Assembly (NCBI GenBank): GCA_016868375.1
Contig: VGHA01000029.1
Location: 1-36,346 of the forward strand
DNA: 36,346 nt
Reading direction: 5' to 3'
Source: Betaproteobacteria bacterium
Lineage (GTDB): Bacteria; Pseudomonadota; Gammaproteobacteria; Burkholderiales; Burkholderiaceae_E
The notes beneath the pieces were generated by a model, which saw only the letters and a list, made by a program, of their open reading frames with translations, did no database searches and was not told the origin of the DNA. Numbering within the stretch: the first letter of the stretch is position 1; every line of letters begins with the position of its first letter. The translations under genes and the position numbers were made by a program. Shown piece by piece: positions 15,278 through 25,921 of this stretch.

Positions 15278-16153
15278 CTAGACCTTGCTCGCAAGCCGCG
15301 ATAGCGCGCCACTCAAGCCGTTCAGCACATCGGTTGGCACCAGCACAATTTTGGCGTTGCTGCCTTCGGACAACTGCTGGACCGCCGCCGCCTGCAGCTT
15401 TCGGATTTCGAACTCAACCGCTGTTTCGCCTCCCGCAGCGATCGCCTTCGACACCACGCCAACCGCGTAGGCCTCCGCGTCGGCGCGAATTCGAACAGCC
15501 TCCGACTGCTTGAGCGCGGCATACAGCTGGGCATCGGCATCAAGCTCGGTGGCTTTGCGCTTGCCCTCCGCGTCAAGCACCAGCGCTCGGCGATCTCTTT
15601 CAGCATTGATCTGGCGCTGCATCGCCTGGCGGGTCTCCTGGTCGACGTCAACCTCGAGGATTTCAACACGGGTAAGCACCACGCCCCACTCTTCGGACAC
15701 GGTGCGAAGCTCTTCTTCGATTTCAGTGGACAGATGGCGTCGGTTTGACTGCACGCCGTCGAGATCGGATTTGCCGATGACGCTGCGAACCGTGCCATTC
15801 ACGATGGTGATGATTGCGTCGTCGACGTTAGCGATCCGGTACATGGTGCGTGAGGCATCCGCGATTCGATACAGGACCGCCAGAGAGATTGAGATTGTGA
15901 CGTTATCAAGCGTGATGGCATTGATTGGGCGGGGCGGCAGCTGCCGCTCCTGGATGGGAACCTTGTGCTGGACGGTTTCGATAAACGGGATCAGCAGGTG
16001 CAGCCCGGCGTCGAGCTTGCGGTGGTATTTGCCGAGCCGCTCGACCAGCCAGTTTTCTGATTGCGGGACGATCTTGACCGCGCCGCGCAAGGTAACCAAT
16101 ACCAGCGCGGCCAGCGCCAGAGTGATGAGCGATGACAGGGAAAACGATTCCAT
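15278..16153 (-). CDS. SPFH/band 7 domain protein (QmcA/stomatin-like)
   Basis: A membrane-anchored protein of the prohibitin-stomatin group, thought to organise membrane domains and membrane protease access. The 291-residue form starts at ATG 16153; earlier in-frame codons lead into non-homologous sequence. An N-terminal membrane helix (SSLITLALAALVLVTL, 6-21) precedes the SPFH core (VPQSENWLVERLGKYHRKL, PINAITLDNVTISI, IGKSDLDGV, LTRVEILEVDV) and a charged coiled-coil stretch (QINAERDRRALVLDAEGKR). It is the first gene of the minus-strand unit with the NfeD-like gene, nnr and pgi. E. coli qmcA is also paired with an NfeD-like gene. Confidence 0.92.
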   Translation of the reverse strand: MESFSLSSLITLALAALVLVTLRGAVKIVPQSENWLVERLGKYHRKLDAGLHLLIPFIETVQHKVPIQERQLPPRPINAITLDNVTISISLAVLYRIADASRTMYRIANVDDAIITIVNGTVRSVIGKSDLDGVQSNRRHLSTEIEEELRTVSEEWGVVLTRVEILEVDVDQETRQAMQRQINAERDRRALVLDAEGKRKATELDADAQLYAALKQSEAVRIRADAEAYAVGVVSKAIAAGGETAVEFEIRKLQAAAVQQLSEGSNAKIVLVPTDVLNGLSGALSRLASKV

Positions 16154-16182
16154 GGTGCAAATCTGAGAAGGAAAGTGTGTCA

Positions 16183-16210
16183 ACGATACCCCAGACGACC
16201 GCCGAGTCAA
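16183..16210 (-). promoter_or_regulatory. candidate promoter of the SPFH-NfeD-nnr-pgi unit
   Basis: Reading the minus strand: TTGACT (16210-16205), a 16-base spacer and TATCGT (16188-16183), 30 bases before the SPFH start. A 6-bp inverted repeat (GCCGAG/CTCGGC, 16201-16217) overlaps the -35 box and might be an operator. Seen in sequence; function is inferred. Confidence 0.42.
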
Positions 16211-16317
16211 GCTCGGCCCCGGCTTCCTGACCGCTGCGAATGCCCGGGGAGGAGATCCAGGCATCGAGATGCGGCAAGGTCAAGGATCGGGCAGACTTCC
16301 GGTCCTGACGCAATCGA

Positions 16318-19300
16318 ATGACCGATGAGAGGTGGACGGTGGCCCGGTTCGAGCATGGCAAATGGCAATTCTGGATTGATCGCGGCGGTACTTTCACAGA
16401 CATCGTCGGCAGAAAGCCCGACGGCAGCCTGATTACTGCGAAGCTGCTGTCGGACAACCCCGAGCAGTACGACGACGCCGCGGTCGAAGGAATCCGCCGA
16501 CTGCTCAGTCTGGCACCGGGCCAGCCGATCTCGGCAGATCAGGTCGAAGCGGCGAAGATGGGCACCACGGTTGCCACCAATGCGTTGTTGGAGCGCAAGG
16601 GCGAGCCCCTGCTGCTCGCAACCACTCGAGGCTTTAGGGATGCGCTGCGGATTGCCTACCAGAACCGCCCCCGGCTGTTCGACCGCCGGATCGTGCTGCC
16701 CGAGTTGCTGTACCAGGAGGTGCTCGAGATTGATGAACGTGTGGGCGCCGATGGGTCGCTGATTGAGCCCCTCGATGACGCGCAGGCCGAACGCGGACTG
16801 AAGCAGGCCTACGAGCGCGGACTTCGCGCCATCGCAATCGTGCTGATGCACGGGTATCGCTATCCTTCGCATGAATCGCGGCTGGCAGAGATTGCACGGT
16901 CGATCGGCTTCAAGCAGATATCGGTGTCACACCAGGTATCACCACTCATTCGCTTTGTATCGCGCGGTGACACCACCGTGGTCGATGCCTATCTGTCACC
17001 AGTCCTTCGCCGGTATGTCGACCGGGTCGCCGCAGCCATGCCGGGGGTACGCCTGCAATTTATGCAGTCGAACGGCGGCCTGACGGATGCGCATTCATTT
17101 CAGGGTAAAGACTCGATCCTGTCGGGCCCCGCCGGCGGCATTGTCGGAATGGCGCGGGTCAGTACCGCGGCCGGCTTCGATCGGGTCATCGGTTTCGATA
17201 TGGGCGGTACGTCCACTGACGTGTCTCACTACGCTGGCGAGTTTGAGCGCGCGTTCGACACGCTGGTGGCCGGTGTGCGCATGCGCGCACCGATGATGAG
17301 CATTCATACGGTTGCCGCCGGGGGCGGATCAATCCTGCACTTTGATGGAGCGCGGCTTCGTGTAGGGCCCGACTCCGCCGGGGCCAACCCGGGTCCGGCG
17401 TGTTATCGCCGGGGTGGGCCGCTCACGGTGACCGATGCCAACGTGATGCTGGGCCGTATCCAGGCCGAGCACTTTCCGGCGGTATTCGGGCCGTCGGCAG
17501 ATCAGCCGCTCGACGTTGAGGTGGTTCGCGAACGCTTCAAAGCGCTCGCGCAGGAGGTGGCAACGGCCACCGGTCGGCCCATGACGCCCGAGACGCTGGC
17601 GCAGGGTTTCATCGATATTGCGGTGGCCAATATGGCTAACGCGATCAAAAAGATTTCCGTTCAGCGCGGCTACGACATCACGCGTTATACGCTTACCACC
17701 TTTGGTGGCGCGGGCGGCCAGCATGCGTGCCTGGTGGCCGACGCGCTGGCCATGCCACGCGTGCTGATTCATCCGCTTGCCGGTGTGCTGTCGGCCTACG
17801 GCATGGGCCTCGCGGAGACCACCGCGATGCGTGAACGATCCATTGAAGCGCGGCTTGATGATGCGGGTTGCGCAGCTGCGCAATTGGCGCTGGATGAACT
17901 GGCACAAACGGCGGTGTCGGAGCTGATGACCCAGGGAGCCCCACGCTCGGCGATTCAGGTTCGACAACGCATCCAACTCCGCTACGAGGGCACCGATACC
18001 TCGCTGCCCGTTGATTGGGCGTCGCCGGCGGCCATGACCGAAGCGTTTGAGGCCGCTTATCGGCAGCGTTTTTCGTTCTTGCTCGAAGGGCGTCCGCTGG
18101 TCATTGAATCGGCGGTTGTTGAAGCAGCAGCCAGTCCGTCGTCGTCCGTTTCCGACGATGCCGCGGCCAGCCCAGGCGGGCCGTCTTCTGTTGCTGAACA
18201 GATTGGCAATCCGCCCACGGCCGCCCGGGTGCAGGCCTGTGTTGCTGGCCAGTGGACCGACACGCCGCTGGTGCGGCGCGAGGCGATGCAACCGGGTCAC
18301 CAGATTCACGGGCCCGCAGTCATCGCTGAAGCCAATGCCACCACCTTTGTCGACAAGGGTTGGCGAGCGCAGCTGACGGTGCGGGGCGACCTTGTCCTTG
18401 AGCGCTTCGAGCCCAGACCGCAGACGGCAGCCATCGGCACCCAGGTTGATCCGGTCATGCTCGAGATCTTCAACAACCTGTTCATGTCGATTGCTGAGCA
18501 GATGGGCTATCGGCTTCAGAACACCGCGCACTCGGTCAACATCAAGGAACGGCTCGATTTCTCCTGCGCGGTCTTTGACCGGGAGGGTCGTTTGGTAGCC
18601 AACGCCCCCCATATGCCAGTGCACCTGGGCTCCATGGGCGCCAGCGTGCGGGCGGTGATCGCCGCCAACCAGGGCGCGGTGCGCCCAGGCGATGCGTTCG
18701 TTTTGAATGACCCGTATGCTGGGGGCACCCATCTGCCCGACATCACGGTGATCACTCCGGTATTCGATGAGGCGCAGCAAGAGATCCTGTTTTTCACGGG
18801 CTCTCGCGGACATCACGCCGATGTGGGCGGCATCACACCCGGCTCAATGCCGCCTGACAGCCAGCACATTGATGAGGAAGGGGTGCTGCTCACCAATGTG
18901 AAGTTGGTGGATCAGGGACGCATCGATGAGGCGGGAATGCGTTCGCTTCTGGCTGGCGCGCGATGGCCTGCGCGCAATATCGAGCAAAACCTGGCCGATT
19001 TACGTGCGCAGATTGCTGCCAACGAAAAGGGCCGTGAAGAGCTTGTTCGCATGGTTCGCCATTTCGGATTGGACACCGTGCTGGCCTACATGCGGCATGT
19101 GCAGGACAACGCTGAGGAATCGGTTCGTCGCGTCATCGGTGCCTTGCGCGATGGTGCCTATGAACTTGCCATGGACAATGGCGCAAGCATCAAGGTCAAG
19201 ATCAGCGTTGACCGGTCTGAGCGTGCCGCCACCATCGATTTCACGGGCTCCTCAACCCAGCAGCCCAACAATTTCAATGCGCCTCGAGCGGTGACCATGG

Positions 19301-20007
19301 CTGCGGTGCTCTACGTGTTCCGAACCCTGGTGGATGATGACATTCCCATGAACGAAGGCTGCCTGAAGCCTATTCAGGTCGTGGTCCCTGAGGGGTATCT
19401 GTTGAACCCGCGGCACCCGGCTGCGGTGGTGGCAGGAAACGTTGAGACCTCAACCTGCATCACCAACGCACTGTACGGCGCGCTCGGCGTCATGGCCTCC
19501 AGCCAGTGCACCATGAATAACTTCACCTTCGGAAACCACCGGGTTCAGTACTACGAAACAATCTCCGGCGGCTCTGGCGCGGGCGGCGTCTTTGATACAG
19601 CCGGAAATCTGGTGGGCGGCTTTGACGGCACCTCGGTCGTGCAGACACATATGACCAATTCGCGCATCACCGATCCCGAGGTGCTTGAGTTGCGGTTTCC
19701 GGTGCGGCTTGAAAGCTACACGCTGCGCGCAGGATCCGGCGGTGCGGGGCGTTGGCGTGGCGGTGATGGCGGCGTTCGTCGAATCCGGTACCTCGAGCCC
19801 ATGACAGCCTCGATCCTGTCGAATGGCCGCGTCCACCCCGCATTTGGTGCTGCGGGAGGGCAGCCCGGTTTACCCGGGCACAACCGGGTGGAGCGGGCGG
19901 ACGGGCGAGTTGAGGAACTCAGGCATGCCGATGGCGCCGCGCTTCAGGCGGGTGACGTGTTCGTCATCGAGACGCCCGGTGGGGGTGGATTCGGGGCGAT
20001 ATCCTGA
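16318..20007 (+). CDS. fused HyuA-HyuB hydantoinase / 5-oxoprolinase
   Basis: A single chain of 1229 residues joining the HyuA-type ATP-binding half and the HyuB-type half, as in eukaryotic-type ATP-dependent 5-oxoprolinase, which opens 5-oxo-L-proline to glutamate. In many bacteria these are separate proteins. The A half has [11 protein letters not shown] (22-32), the second phosphate motif DMGGTSTD (from 294) and [15 protein letters not shown]. The B half begins near 710 ([13 protein letters not shown]) and has [13 protein letters not shown] (from 797) and [15 protein letters not shown] low-complexity Ala/Ser linker with [14 protein letters not shown] precedes the join. No ribosome site is obvious at ATG 16318. 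The substrate could instead be a hydantoin or acetone-like compound; the fused form and length favour 5-oxoproline. Confidence 0.9.
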   Translation: MTDERWTVARFEHGKWQFWIDRGGTFTDIVGRKPDGSLITAKLLSDNPEQYDDAAVEGIRRLLSLAPGQPISADQVEAAKMGTTVATNALLERKGEPLLLATTRGFRDALRIAYQNRPRLFDRRIVLPELLYQEVLEIDERVGADGSLIEPLDDAQAERGLKQAYERGLRAIAIVLMHGYRYPSHESRLAEIARSIGFKQISVSHQVSPLIRFVSRGDTTVVDAYLSPVLRRYVDRVAAAMPGVRLQFMQSNGGLTDAHSFQGKDSILSGPAGGIVGMARVSTAAGFDRVIGFDMGGTSTDVSHYAGEFERAFDTLVAGVRMRAPMMSIHTVAAGGGSILHFDGARLRVGPDSAGANPGPACYRRGGPLTVTDANVMLGRIQAEHFPAVFGPSADQPLDVEVVRERFKALAQEVATATGRPMTPETLAQGFIDIAVANMANAIKKISVQRGYDITRYTLTTFGGAGGQHACLVADALAMPRVLIHPLAGVLSAYGMGLAETTAMRERSIEARLDDAGCAAAQLALDELAQTAVSELMTQGAPRSAIQVRQRIQLRYEGTDTSLPVDWASPAAMTEAFEAAYRQRFSFLLEGRPLVIESAVVEAAASPSSSVSDDAAASPGGPSSVAEQIGNPPTAARVQACVAGQWTDTPLVRREAMQPGHQIHGPAVIAEANATTFVDKGWRAQLTVRGDLVLERFEPRPQTAAIGTQVDPVMLEIFNNLFMSIAEQMGYRLQNTAHSVNIKERLDFSCAVFDREGRLVANAPHMPVHLGSMGASVRAVIAANQGAVRPGDAFVLNDPYAGGTHLPDITVITPVFDEAQQEILFFTGSRGHHADVGGITPGSMPPDSQHIDEEGVLLTNVKLVDQGRIDEAGMRSLLAGARWPARNIEQNLADLRAQIAANEKGREELVRMVRHFGLDTVLAYMRHVQDNAEESVRRVIGALRDGAYELAMDNGASIKVKISVDRSERAATIDFTGSSTQQPNNFNAPRAVTMAAVLYVFRTLVDDDIPMNEGCLKPIQVVVPEGYLLNPRHPAAVVAGNVETSTCITNALYGALGVMASSQCTMNNFTFGNHRVQYYETISGGSGAGGVFDTAGNLVGGFDGTSVVQTHMTNSRITDPEVLELRFPVRLESYTLRAGSGGAGRWRGGDGGVRRIRYLEPMTASILSNGRVHPAFGAAGGQPGLPGHNRVERADGRVEELRHADGAALQAGDVFVIETPGGGGFGAIS

Positions 20008-20019
20008 GTCTGGGATAAT
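19990..20019 (+). promoter_or_regulatory. possible purL promoter
   Basis: GATAAT at 20014-20019, 24 bases before the purL ATG, with a weak -35 (TTCGGG, 19990-19995) 18 bases upstream, overlapping the end of the oxoprolinase gene. The -10 is good, the -35 poor. purL could also be reached by readthrough. Confidence 0.35.
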
Positions 20020-20042
20020 CGCGGTTTTGACTGCACGGCGAC

Positions 20043-23000
20043 ATGACCTCTTTTCTCACCGTCGTCGGACCCGCTGCCCTCTCCGGGTTCCGTCACCAGC
20101 GCGCGTTTGACCAGCTGAAGAGCATTGAGTCGCGGCTTACCTCGCTCGAGAGCCGCCACGTTTACTTCCTGTCGCTCGCGCGTGCGCCGCAACCCGATGA
20201 AACACATCGGCTTCATTCACTGCTTGGCTGCCTGCAGCCCGCTTCGTTTTCCGACGGCGGCGTATCCATTTTTGTGATTCCCAGGCTTGGCACGGTATCG
20301 CCCTGGTCAAGCAAGGCAACCGATATTGCGCACAACTGTGGCATGTCCTGGGTGTTGCGCCTTGAGCGGGGCATTGAATTTCGTGTCCGGCTTCGCGGGC
20401 GACTGCTCGGCGGGCGCTTCGGGGCAGGTGAGCGGCCCGATGATGCGATGCTCTCGCGCATGTCGATGGTTCTGCACGACCGCATGACCGAAAGCGCACT
20501 GTTCGAGTTGCCAGCGCCCGAGCGGCTGTTTGCGTCAGCGCCGGGTCGTCCCATGCAGCGTATCCCACTCATGGCCCAAGGACCCGCTGCGTTGCTCGAG
20601 GCAAACCGGGAACTCGGCCTGGCGCTGTCAGGCGACGAAATCGAGTATCTGGCCGACGCATTTCAACGTGCTGGCCGCGATCCCTCCGATGTCGAGTTGA
20701 TGATGTTCGCGCAGGCGAATTCCGAGCATTGTCGACACAAGATCTTCAATGCCAGCTGGACGATGGACGGCGAGCCATCGGAGAGTTCTTTATTTGACAT
20801 GATTCGAAGCACGCACCGGGCGAATCCCCACGGGACCATCGTTGCGTACTCCGACAACTCGGCGGTACTGGAGGGGGGCGAGGCGCTGCGATTTTTCGCG
20901 GGCCCGGCGGATCAGGGCGTTCCCGCTTACCGAGCGGTTCCTGGCACCGTCCACAGTTTGTTGAAGGTCGAGACCCATAACCACCCCACGGCAATTTCAC
21001 CCTTTCCCGGCGCATCAACCGGGGCGGGCGGGGAGATCCGTGATGAAGGCGCCACAGGCCGTGGCGCGCGTCCTCGCTTCGGGCTCACCGGTTTCACCGT
21101 ATCCGACCTTGAATTGACCGACGCCAGGGCGCCATGGGAATCATCGCAGGACGTTCTGGAGCCCCTCGCAGCACGTGAGCGGCAGGCGTCTTCCTACGGA
21201 TTTCCCGATCGAATCGCGCCTGCGCTCTCCATCATGATCGAGGGACCGCTGGGCGGCGCTGCGTTCAACAACGAGTTTGGCCGGCCGAACCTGTTGGGTT
21301 ACTTCCGCACGTATCAGCAGAACGTCGGTGGCTCCGTTCGTGGATACCACAAGCCAATCATGATCGCGGGGGGGGTGGGCAGCATCGATGCCGGCCACAC
21401 AGAGAAATACCCGCTTCCAGTCGGCACCTGTCTGATTCAGCTCGGCGGGCCCGGCATGCGTATCGGGCTGGGAGGCGGTGCCGCGTCCAGCATGAATGCC
21501 GGAACCAACACGGCCGAACTCGACTTCGATTCGGTGCAGCGCGGCAATCCGGAAATGCAGCGGCGCGCCCAGGAGGTACTCGATCGTTGCTGGGCGCTGG
21601 GAAGCGACAACCCGATTCTTTCAATTCACGACGTCGGAGCGGGAGGGTTGTCCAACGCCTTTCCCGAATTGGTGCATGGCGCAGGAAGATCCGCTCGGTT
21701 TGATCTGAATCGTGTGCCGGTTCAGGAAACCGGCATGTCGCCCGCCGAGATCTGGTGCAACGAGTCGCAGGAGCGCTATGTACTGGCCCTGGCGCCCGAG
21801 CACCTTGAACAGTTTGATGCACTTTGCGCGCGAGAGCGTTGCCCCTACGCAGTGGTCGGCACGGTAACGGATGACGGTCAACTGACCTTGAACGCTGAGG
21901 GGAATGATCGTCCGGTTGATATGCCGATGGATGTGTTGCTTGGAAAGCCTCCCCGGATGCATCGTGAGGGCCAGCATTCGGCGCGGCCGCTCGTGCCGGT
22001 TGATCTCGTGGGACTCGAGTTGGCCGAGATGGCTGCGCGCGTCCTTCGCATGCCCGCGGTTGCCAGCAAATCCTTCCTGATTACCATCGGCGATAGAACC
22101 GTTGGCGGCCTCAGTTCGCGCGACCAGATGGTGGGCCCCTGGCAGACACCCGTGGCCGACTGCGCGGTGGGCCTGGTTGACTTCACCGGCTATCGTGGCG
22201 ATGCGCTTGCTTTGGGCGAGCGCCCGCCGGTAGCGGTGATCAGCCCCGCCGCCGCCTCTCGACTTGCGATCGGCGAAGCCGTCACCAACATCGCAGCAGC
22301 GCTGGTCGGGTCAATCGATCGCATCAAGCTTTCCGCCAACTGGATGGCGGCCTGCGGTCCGTCAGACGAAGACGCTGATTTACGTGACGCCGTCGATGCC
22401 GCAGCCAGTCTGTGCCGAAGCGTTGGCATCGCGATTCCAGTTGGAAAAGATTCGTTATCCATGAGAACCGTCTGGCGCGACCCGCAAAGCGGAAACGAGC
22501 GGCGCGTGAGCGCACCCGTCTCTCTGGTGGTCACGGCCTTTGCCCCGGTCACGGATGTCCGACTGGCGCTCACGCCGCAGCTGGTCGCTGAGCCCGGTAG
22601 CGTACTCATCCTGATCGATCTTGGCGGCGGTCGTCAGCGTATGGGCGGATCCGCGCTTGCCCAGGCGACGCAGCAGTTGGGCCACCAGTGTCCCGACCTG
22701 GATGATCCGGATGCGTTGGCCCGGTTCGTCTCGGTCATCGACAAGCTCGGTCGCGAGCAACGGCTTCTTGCCTACCATGACCGGTCAGACGGTGGGCTCT
22801 TCGTGACCCTTTGCGAGATGGCGTTTGCCGGCAGGTGTGGGCTGGCTGTGAACCTCGACCTGCTCACCATCGATCCCTACTCGGCAGATTGGGGCGACTT
22901 CAAGATCCGCCCGGAGCAGGTCTCGGTTCAGCGCAGCGAACTTACGCTGAAGGCACTTTTCAATGAAGAGCTTGGCGCCGTGATTCAGGTTCGGGCCGCT

Positions 23001-24074
23001 GACCGCGATGCGGTCATGGGAGTTTTGCGAGAGGCCGGTTTGTCGCGGCACGCGCATGTCATCGGAAAAGTCTCTGATAGCGACACCCTTGAGTTTCACC
23101 GCGATGGCCGCTGCATCTGGAGTGAATCACGCGCCGCGTTGCAGAGCATCTGGAGCGAAACAAGTTGGCGAATCGCGGCGCTCCGCGATGATCCGGATTG
23201 CGCGCGCGAAGAGTTTGAACGGCAGTCGCAGAATCAGCAGCCGGGGCTTGCCGTCTCCCTGGGGTTCGATCCTGATGACGATGTTGCTGCCCCCTTTATT
23301 GCACGTGGGGTACGCCCGAAGATCGCAGTGCTGCGTGAACAGGGGGTCAACAGCCATATCGAAATGGCCGCTGCCTTCGACCGCGCCGGGTTCGAAGCCT
23401 TTGATGTCCACATGACCGATCTGATCGCGGGGCGCTGCTCGCTTGAGTCCTTTAACGCGCTGGTTGCCTGCGGCGGGTTCTCTTACGGCGACGTGCTGGG
23501 CGCAGGAACCGGCTGGGCGCGCACGATTCTGTTCAATGACGCACTGCTGTCGCAGTTCCGGGCATTCTTCGAGCGCGGCAGCACCTTATCGCTGGGCGTC
23601 TGCAACGGTTGTCAGATGATGTCTCAGCTGAAAGGCATCATTCCTGGCGCGGCAGCCTGGCCTGAATTCAAGCGCAATCGCTCCGAGCAGTTCGAAGCCC
23701 GATTCACAATGGCTGAGGTGCTTGGTTCACCATCCGTTCTGTTCGCGGGCATGGCCGGCAGCCGCGCGCCGATCGTCGTGTCACACGGTGAGGGCAGGGC
23801 GGTGTTTGAGTCGGAGCAGCATAGCCAGGCGGTACGTGCAGCGATGCGCTTCATCGAGAACGACGGCTCTGTCGCAACGCGCTATCCCGCCAACCCCAAT
23901 GGCTCATCGGGCGGGCTTACCGCCTTCACCACCGACGATGGCCGTACAACGATCATGATGCCCCACCCCGAGCGGGTGTTCAGAGCGGTGCAGATGAGCT
24001 GGCGGCCTGCCTCACTGGGCGAGGCGTCGCCCTGGATGCGGCTGTTCAGAAACGCGCGGGTCTGGCTCGGATAG
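20043..24074 (+). CDS. purL: phosphoribosylformylglycinamidine synthase, single-chain
   Basis: Fourth step of purine synthesis: FGAR, glutamine and ATP give FGAM. The 1343 residues match the large single-chain enzyme of beta- and gammaproteobacteria. In order: N-terminal PurS-like domain; linker and synthase core with [36 protein letters not shown] and [10 protein letters not shown]; a second synthase half with KDSLSMRT and [20 protein letters not shown]; and a glutaminase domain with [14 protein letters not shown], nucleophile Cys1187 (GVCNGCQMM) and the His-Glu pair in MPHPERVFR. The gene ends in TAG, which shows TAG is a normal stop here and bears on the broken gene that follows 12 bases later. 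Confidence 0.98.
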   Translation: MTSFLTVVGPAALSGFRHQRAFDQLKSIESRLTSLESRHVYFLSLARAPQPDETHRLHSLLGCLQPASFSDGGVSIFVIPRLGTVSPWSSKATDIAHNCGMSWVLRLERGIEFRVRLRGRLLGGRFGAGERPDDAMLSRMSMVLHDRMTESALFELPAPERLFASAPGRPMQRIPLMAQGPAALLEANRELGLALSGDEIEYLADAFQRAGRDPSDVELMMFAQANSEHCRHKIFNASWTMDGEPSESSLFDMIRSTHRANPHGTIVAYSDNSAVLEGGEALRFFAGPADQGVPAYRAVPGTVHSLLKVETHNHPTAISPFPGASTGAGGEIRDEGATGRGARPRFGLTGFTVSDLELTDARAPWESSQDVLEPLAARERQASSYGFPDRIAPALSIMIEGPLGGAAFNNEFGRPNLLGYFRTYQQNVGGSVRGYHKPIMIAGGVGSIDAGHTEKYPLPVGTCLIQLGGPGMRIGLGGGAASSMNAGTNTAELDFDSVQRGNPEMQRRAQEVLDRCWALGSDNPILSIHDVGAGGLSNAFPELVHGAGRSARFDLNRVPVQETGMSPAEIWCNESQERYVLALAPEHLEQFDALCARERCPYAVVGTVTDDGQLTLNAEGNDRPVDMPMDVLLGKPPRMHREGQHSARPLVPVDLVGLELAEMAARVLRMPAVASKSFLITIGDRTVGGLSSRDQMVGPWQTPVADCAVGLVDFTGYRGDALALGERPPVAVISPAAASRLAIGEAVTNIAAALVGSIDRIKLSANWMAACGPSDEDADLRDAVDAAASLCRSVGIAIPVGKDSLSMRTVWRDPQSGNERRVSAPVSLVVTAFAPVTDVRLALTPQLVAEPGSVLILIDLGGGRQRMGGSALAQATQQLGHQCPDLDDPDALARFVSVIDKLGREQRLLAYHDRSDGGLFVTLCEMAFAGRCGLAVNLDLLTIDPYSADWGDFKIRPEQVSVQRSELTLKALFNEELGAVIQVRAADRDAVMGVLREAGLSRHAHVIGKVSDSDTLEFHRDGRCIWSESRAALQSIWSETSWRIAALRDDPDCAREEFERQSQNQQPGLAVSLGFDPDDDVAAPFIARGVRPKIAVLREQGVNSHIEMAAAFDRAGFEAFDVHMTDLIAGRCSLESFNALVACGGFSYGDVLGAGTGWARTILFNDALLSQFRAFFERGSTLSLGVCNGCQMMSQLKGIIPGAAAWPEFKRNRSEQFEARFTMAEVLGSPSVLFAGMAGSRAPIVVSHGEGRAVFESEQHSQAVRAAMRFIENDGSVATRYPANPNGSSGGLTAFTTDDGRTTIMMPHPERVFRAVQMSWRPASLGEASPWMRLFRNARVWLG

Positions 24075-24086
24075 ACGGAGGCACGG

Positions 24087-25058
24087 GTGAAGATCGACAT
24101 CCATGCGCACCTGATCGATCGGCACTACTACCAGGCGCTGATCCGTGATCTGAATCTCGATCTGTCCTAGACCAATACCGGACAAACGCTGATGCGCCGC
24201 AATGGCTATACGTTCCTCTGGTATCGCGACGCCATGTTCGATATCGATCATCGGATTCGGTTAATGGATTCGCAGGGTATCGACATGCGGGTTCTGTCTT
24301 TGTCGTCGCCCAATGTGTATGAATGGCGGGGCGAGGCTCAGATTCGCATGGCACGACATGTCAACGATATGACCGCTGCCCTGGTCAAAGCGCACTCAGA
24401 CCGATTTGCCGGACTCGCAAGCTTGCCGCTTCACGACATCGAGGCGTCGTTGCTGGAAATCGACCGGGCCACCCAGGAGCTTGACCTGCGCGGCGTCATG
24501 ATCGGATCGAACGTTGCAGGCATGCAGCTTGACGAACCCTAATTTGAGCCCATCTGGGCCAAGCTCGACAGCCTCAGCTTGCCGGTATTCGAGCACCCCA
24601 TGTTTCCACCGGATATCAGGCAGGAGCGATTTGAGCTGCCGCTGCGGCTTGGCTTTGTCTTTGACACCACAACGGTCGCAACACGTCTGATCTATTCGGG
24701 CGTGTTCGAGCGGTATCCAAATTTTCCGTACATCATGGCCCATACAGGCGGCGCACTGTTGGCCGTTCTGGAGCGGCTAGATAACGGCTACCGGCTATTT
24801 CCTGACTGCAGGCAGCACATCTCTGAACTGCCAAGCTTTTATGCGAAGAGGCTTTACTACGACACGTGCTCGTTTTCCTCGGCGCTGCTCATGATGGCGC
24901 GCGAGGTCGCCGGGGCAGACCACATTCTTTTTGGCTCGGACGAGCCGATGATTGGTCGCGGTACCGACATTGTTGATGGACTGCCGATCGAGGAAAGCGA
25001 GCGCGCGCAGATTCTGGGCGGCAATGCAGCGCGGCTTTTGAAACTACACCCACTATGA
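24087..25058 (+). pseudogene. amidohydrolase (ACMSD/amidohydrolase-2 type) with two in-frame stop codons
   Basis: One continuous frame of 323 codons encodes a metal-dependent hydrolase/decarboxylase of the aminocarboxymuconate-semialdehyde decarboxylase group. It has the N-terminal metal motif DIHAHLI, then LSSPNVYEW, ASLPLHDIEASLLEI, the metal His in PVFEHPMFPPD, MAHTGG and the C-terminal Asp in ILFGSDEPM. The frame is broken twice, by TAG at 24168-24170 (codon 28) and TAA at 24540-24542 (codon 152), with no frameshift and no deletion. A good ribosome site (GGAGG, 24077-24081) precedes the GTG at 24087. Both stops could come from Gln codons by a single C-to-T change. The gene is probably newly dead; otherwise fragments could arise by reinitiation at 24192. 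Its end overlaps the tetR-family gene by six bases. Confidence 0.85.
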
Positions 25059-25793
25059 CTTCGATTTCGAGTCGAGTTCGATCATCATGGCGAGGTGTGA
25101 AACCCCGTGTTGCAGAAGCCGAAGCGACTGCCTGACACCTGGCTGACTGTCATCGGGGCGTTGGTCAACGGATAGCACCGATGCGAGCGCGAGTTCTGCA
25201 ATCTGATCCGCAATCGCGCCGGCTGGCAGGCGGCCATCGGGCTTGTACCAGGCTGCCGTCCAGTTCGCCATGCCGATCATTGAAAAACTTGCAACCCTCG
25301 GGTCGACCAGCCGAAAACATCCCTGCTCAAGGCCCAGGCGAATTACCGCGGTAAACGCCTCAAGCAGGCCCCGTTTTGCTTTCGCTGCGCGTTTTTGCAT
25401 GGCGCTATCAAGATGCTCCATTGACATATCGAGCAGCCGAAATTCAATCGGACGGTCAAGAATCAGTTGCGTATGCGACTTGACCATGTCGTGCAACGCG
25501 GCAGCGGCATCCTTGCTCGCCAGCTTGAGCGCAGCGCGAGCGCGCCGCTCGGCTTCCACCGGGACGTTGCGCACGGCAGCATCCAGGATCGCACTCTTGT
25601 CTCGAAAGTAGTAGTAGAGCTTCGGACGGCTGATGTGCAGCGCATCGGCGATGTCCTGCATGGTGGTGCTGCCAAATCCTTTCGAGATGAACAGACCCGC
25701 CGCCACGCTGACGATGCGTTCGCGATTCGCGTCAGCGGCACCCGCGCCATTCTGTGCTTGTCGAAGTGGCGGTTTATCGTTCGCGGAGGGCAC
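25053..25793 (-). CDS. TetR-family transcriptional regulator
   Basis: A 246-residue repressor-type protein. After a disordered start, the DNA-binding domain at about 22-68 shows the classic pattern: ERIVSVAAGLFISKGFGSTT, IADALHISRPKLYYYFRDKS, with the recognition helix at SRPKLYYYF. The rest is the helical ligand-binding and dimerisation domain. The start is GTG 25793 with AGGA upstream. It is divergent from the aryl-acid ligase, with 128 bases between them that contain a promoter and repeats, so it most likely controls the catabolic operon and perhaps itself. The effector is probably the pathway substrate or its CoA or AMP derivative (inference). Confidence 0.92.
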   Translation of the reverse strand: MPSANDKPPLRQAQNGAGAADANRERIVSVAAGLFISKGFGSTTMQDIADALHISRPKLYYYFRDKSAILDAAVRNVPVEAERRARAALKLASKDAAAALHDMVKSHTQLILDRPIEFRLLDMSMEHLDSAMQKRAAKAKRGLLEAFTAVIRLGLEQGCFRLVDPRVASFSMIGMANWTAAWYKPDGRLPAGAIADQIAELALASVLSVDQRPDDSQPGVRQSLRLLQHGVSHLAMMIELDSKSKS

Positions 25794-25827
25794 AGAAACG
25801 GTTCCTGGGAGACTTTGAAAAGCGATA

Positions 25828-25864
25828 TTGACACCTCCGTCAGATAATTGTCTACTTCGTCAGA
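25828..25864 (+). promoter_or_regulatory. operon promoter with overlapping operator repeats
   Basis: TTGACA (25828-25833), a 17-base spacer and TCTACT (25851-25856) form a good promoter for the ligase operon. Within it, AGATAATTGTCT (25842-25853) is a 12-base palindrome with one mismatched pair, and CGTCAGA occurs twice, 20 bases apart (25838-25844 and 25858-25864). Repeats straddling the spacer and -10 fit a TetR operator that blocks RNA polymerase. Confidence 0.58.
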
Positions 25865-25921
25865 CTGCGGAAGACGCCCTGCAAACGACACGGCGCAAAG
25901 CAGATCGGGGAGACACAGATC

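Noticed and set aside
16153-16264. Longer N-terminus for the SPFH protein
   Set aside because: The added residues are basic and proline-rich without homology; the membrane anchor begins right after the ATG at 16153.
17329-18816. A 495-codon open frame on the minus strand inside the oxoprolinase gene
   Set aside because: It lies wholly antisense to a strongly supported gene, shows no family motifs and is Arg/His/Gly-rich, as expected for a shadow frame in GC-rich coding DNA.
24168-24542. Stop-codon recoding or readthrough as an explanation for the broken amidohydrolase
   Set aside because: Two different stops (TAG and TAA) would both need recoding. TAG ends purL, the SPFH gene, the NfeD-like gene and a Bug gene here, and TAA ends several others, so both are normal stops.
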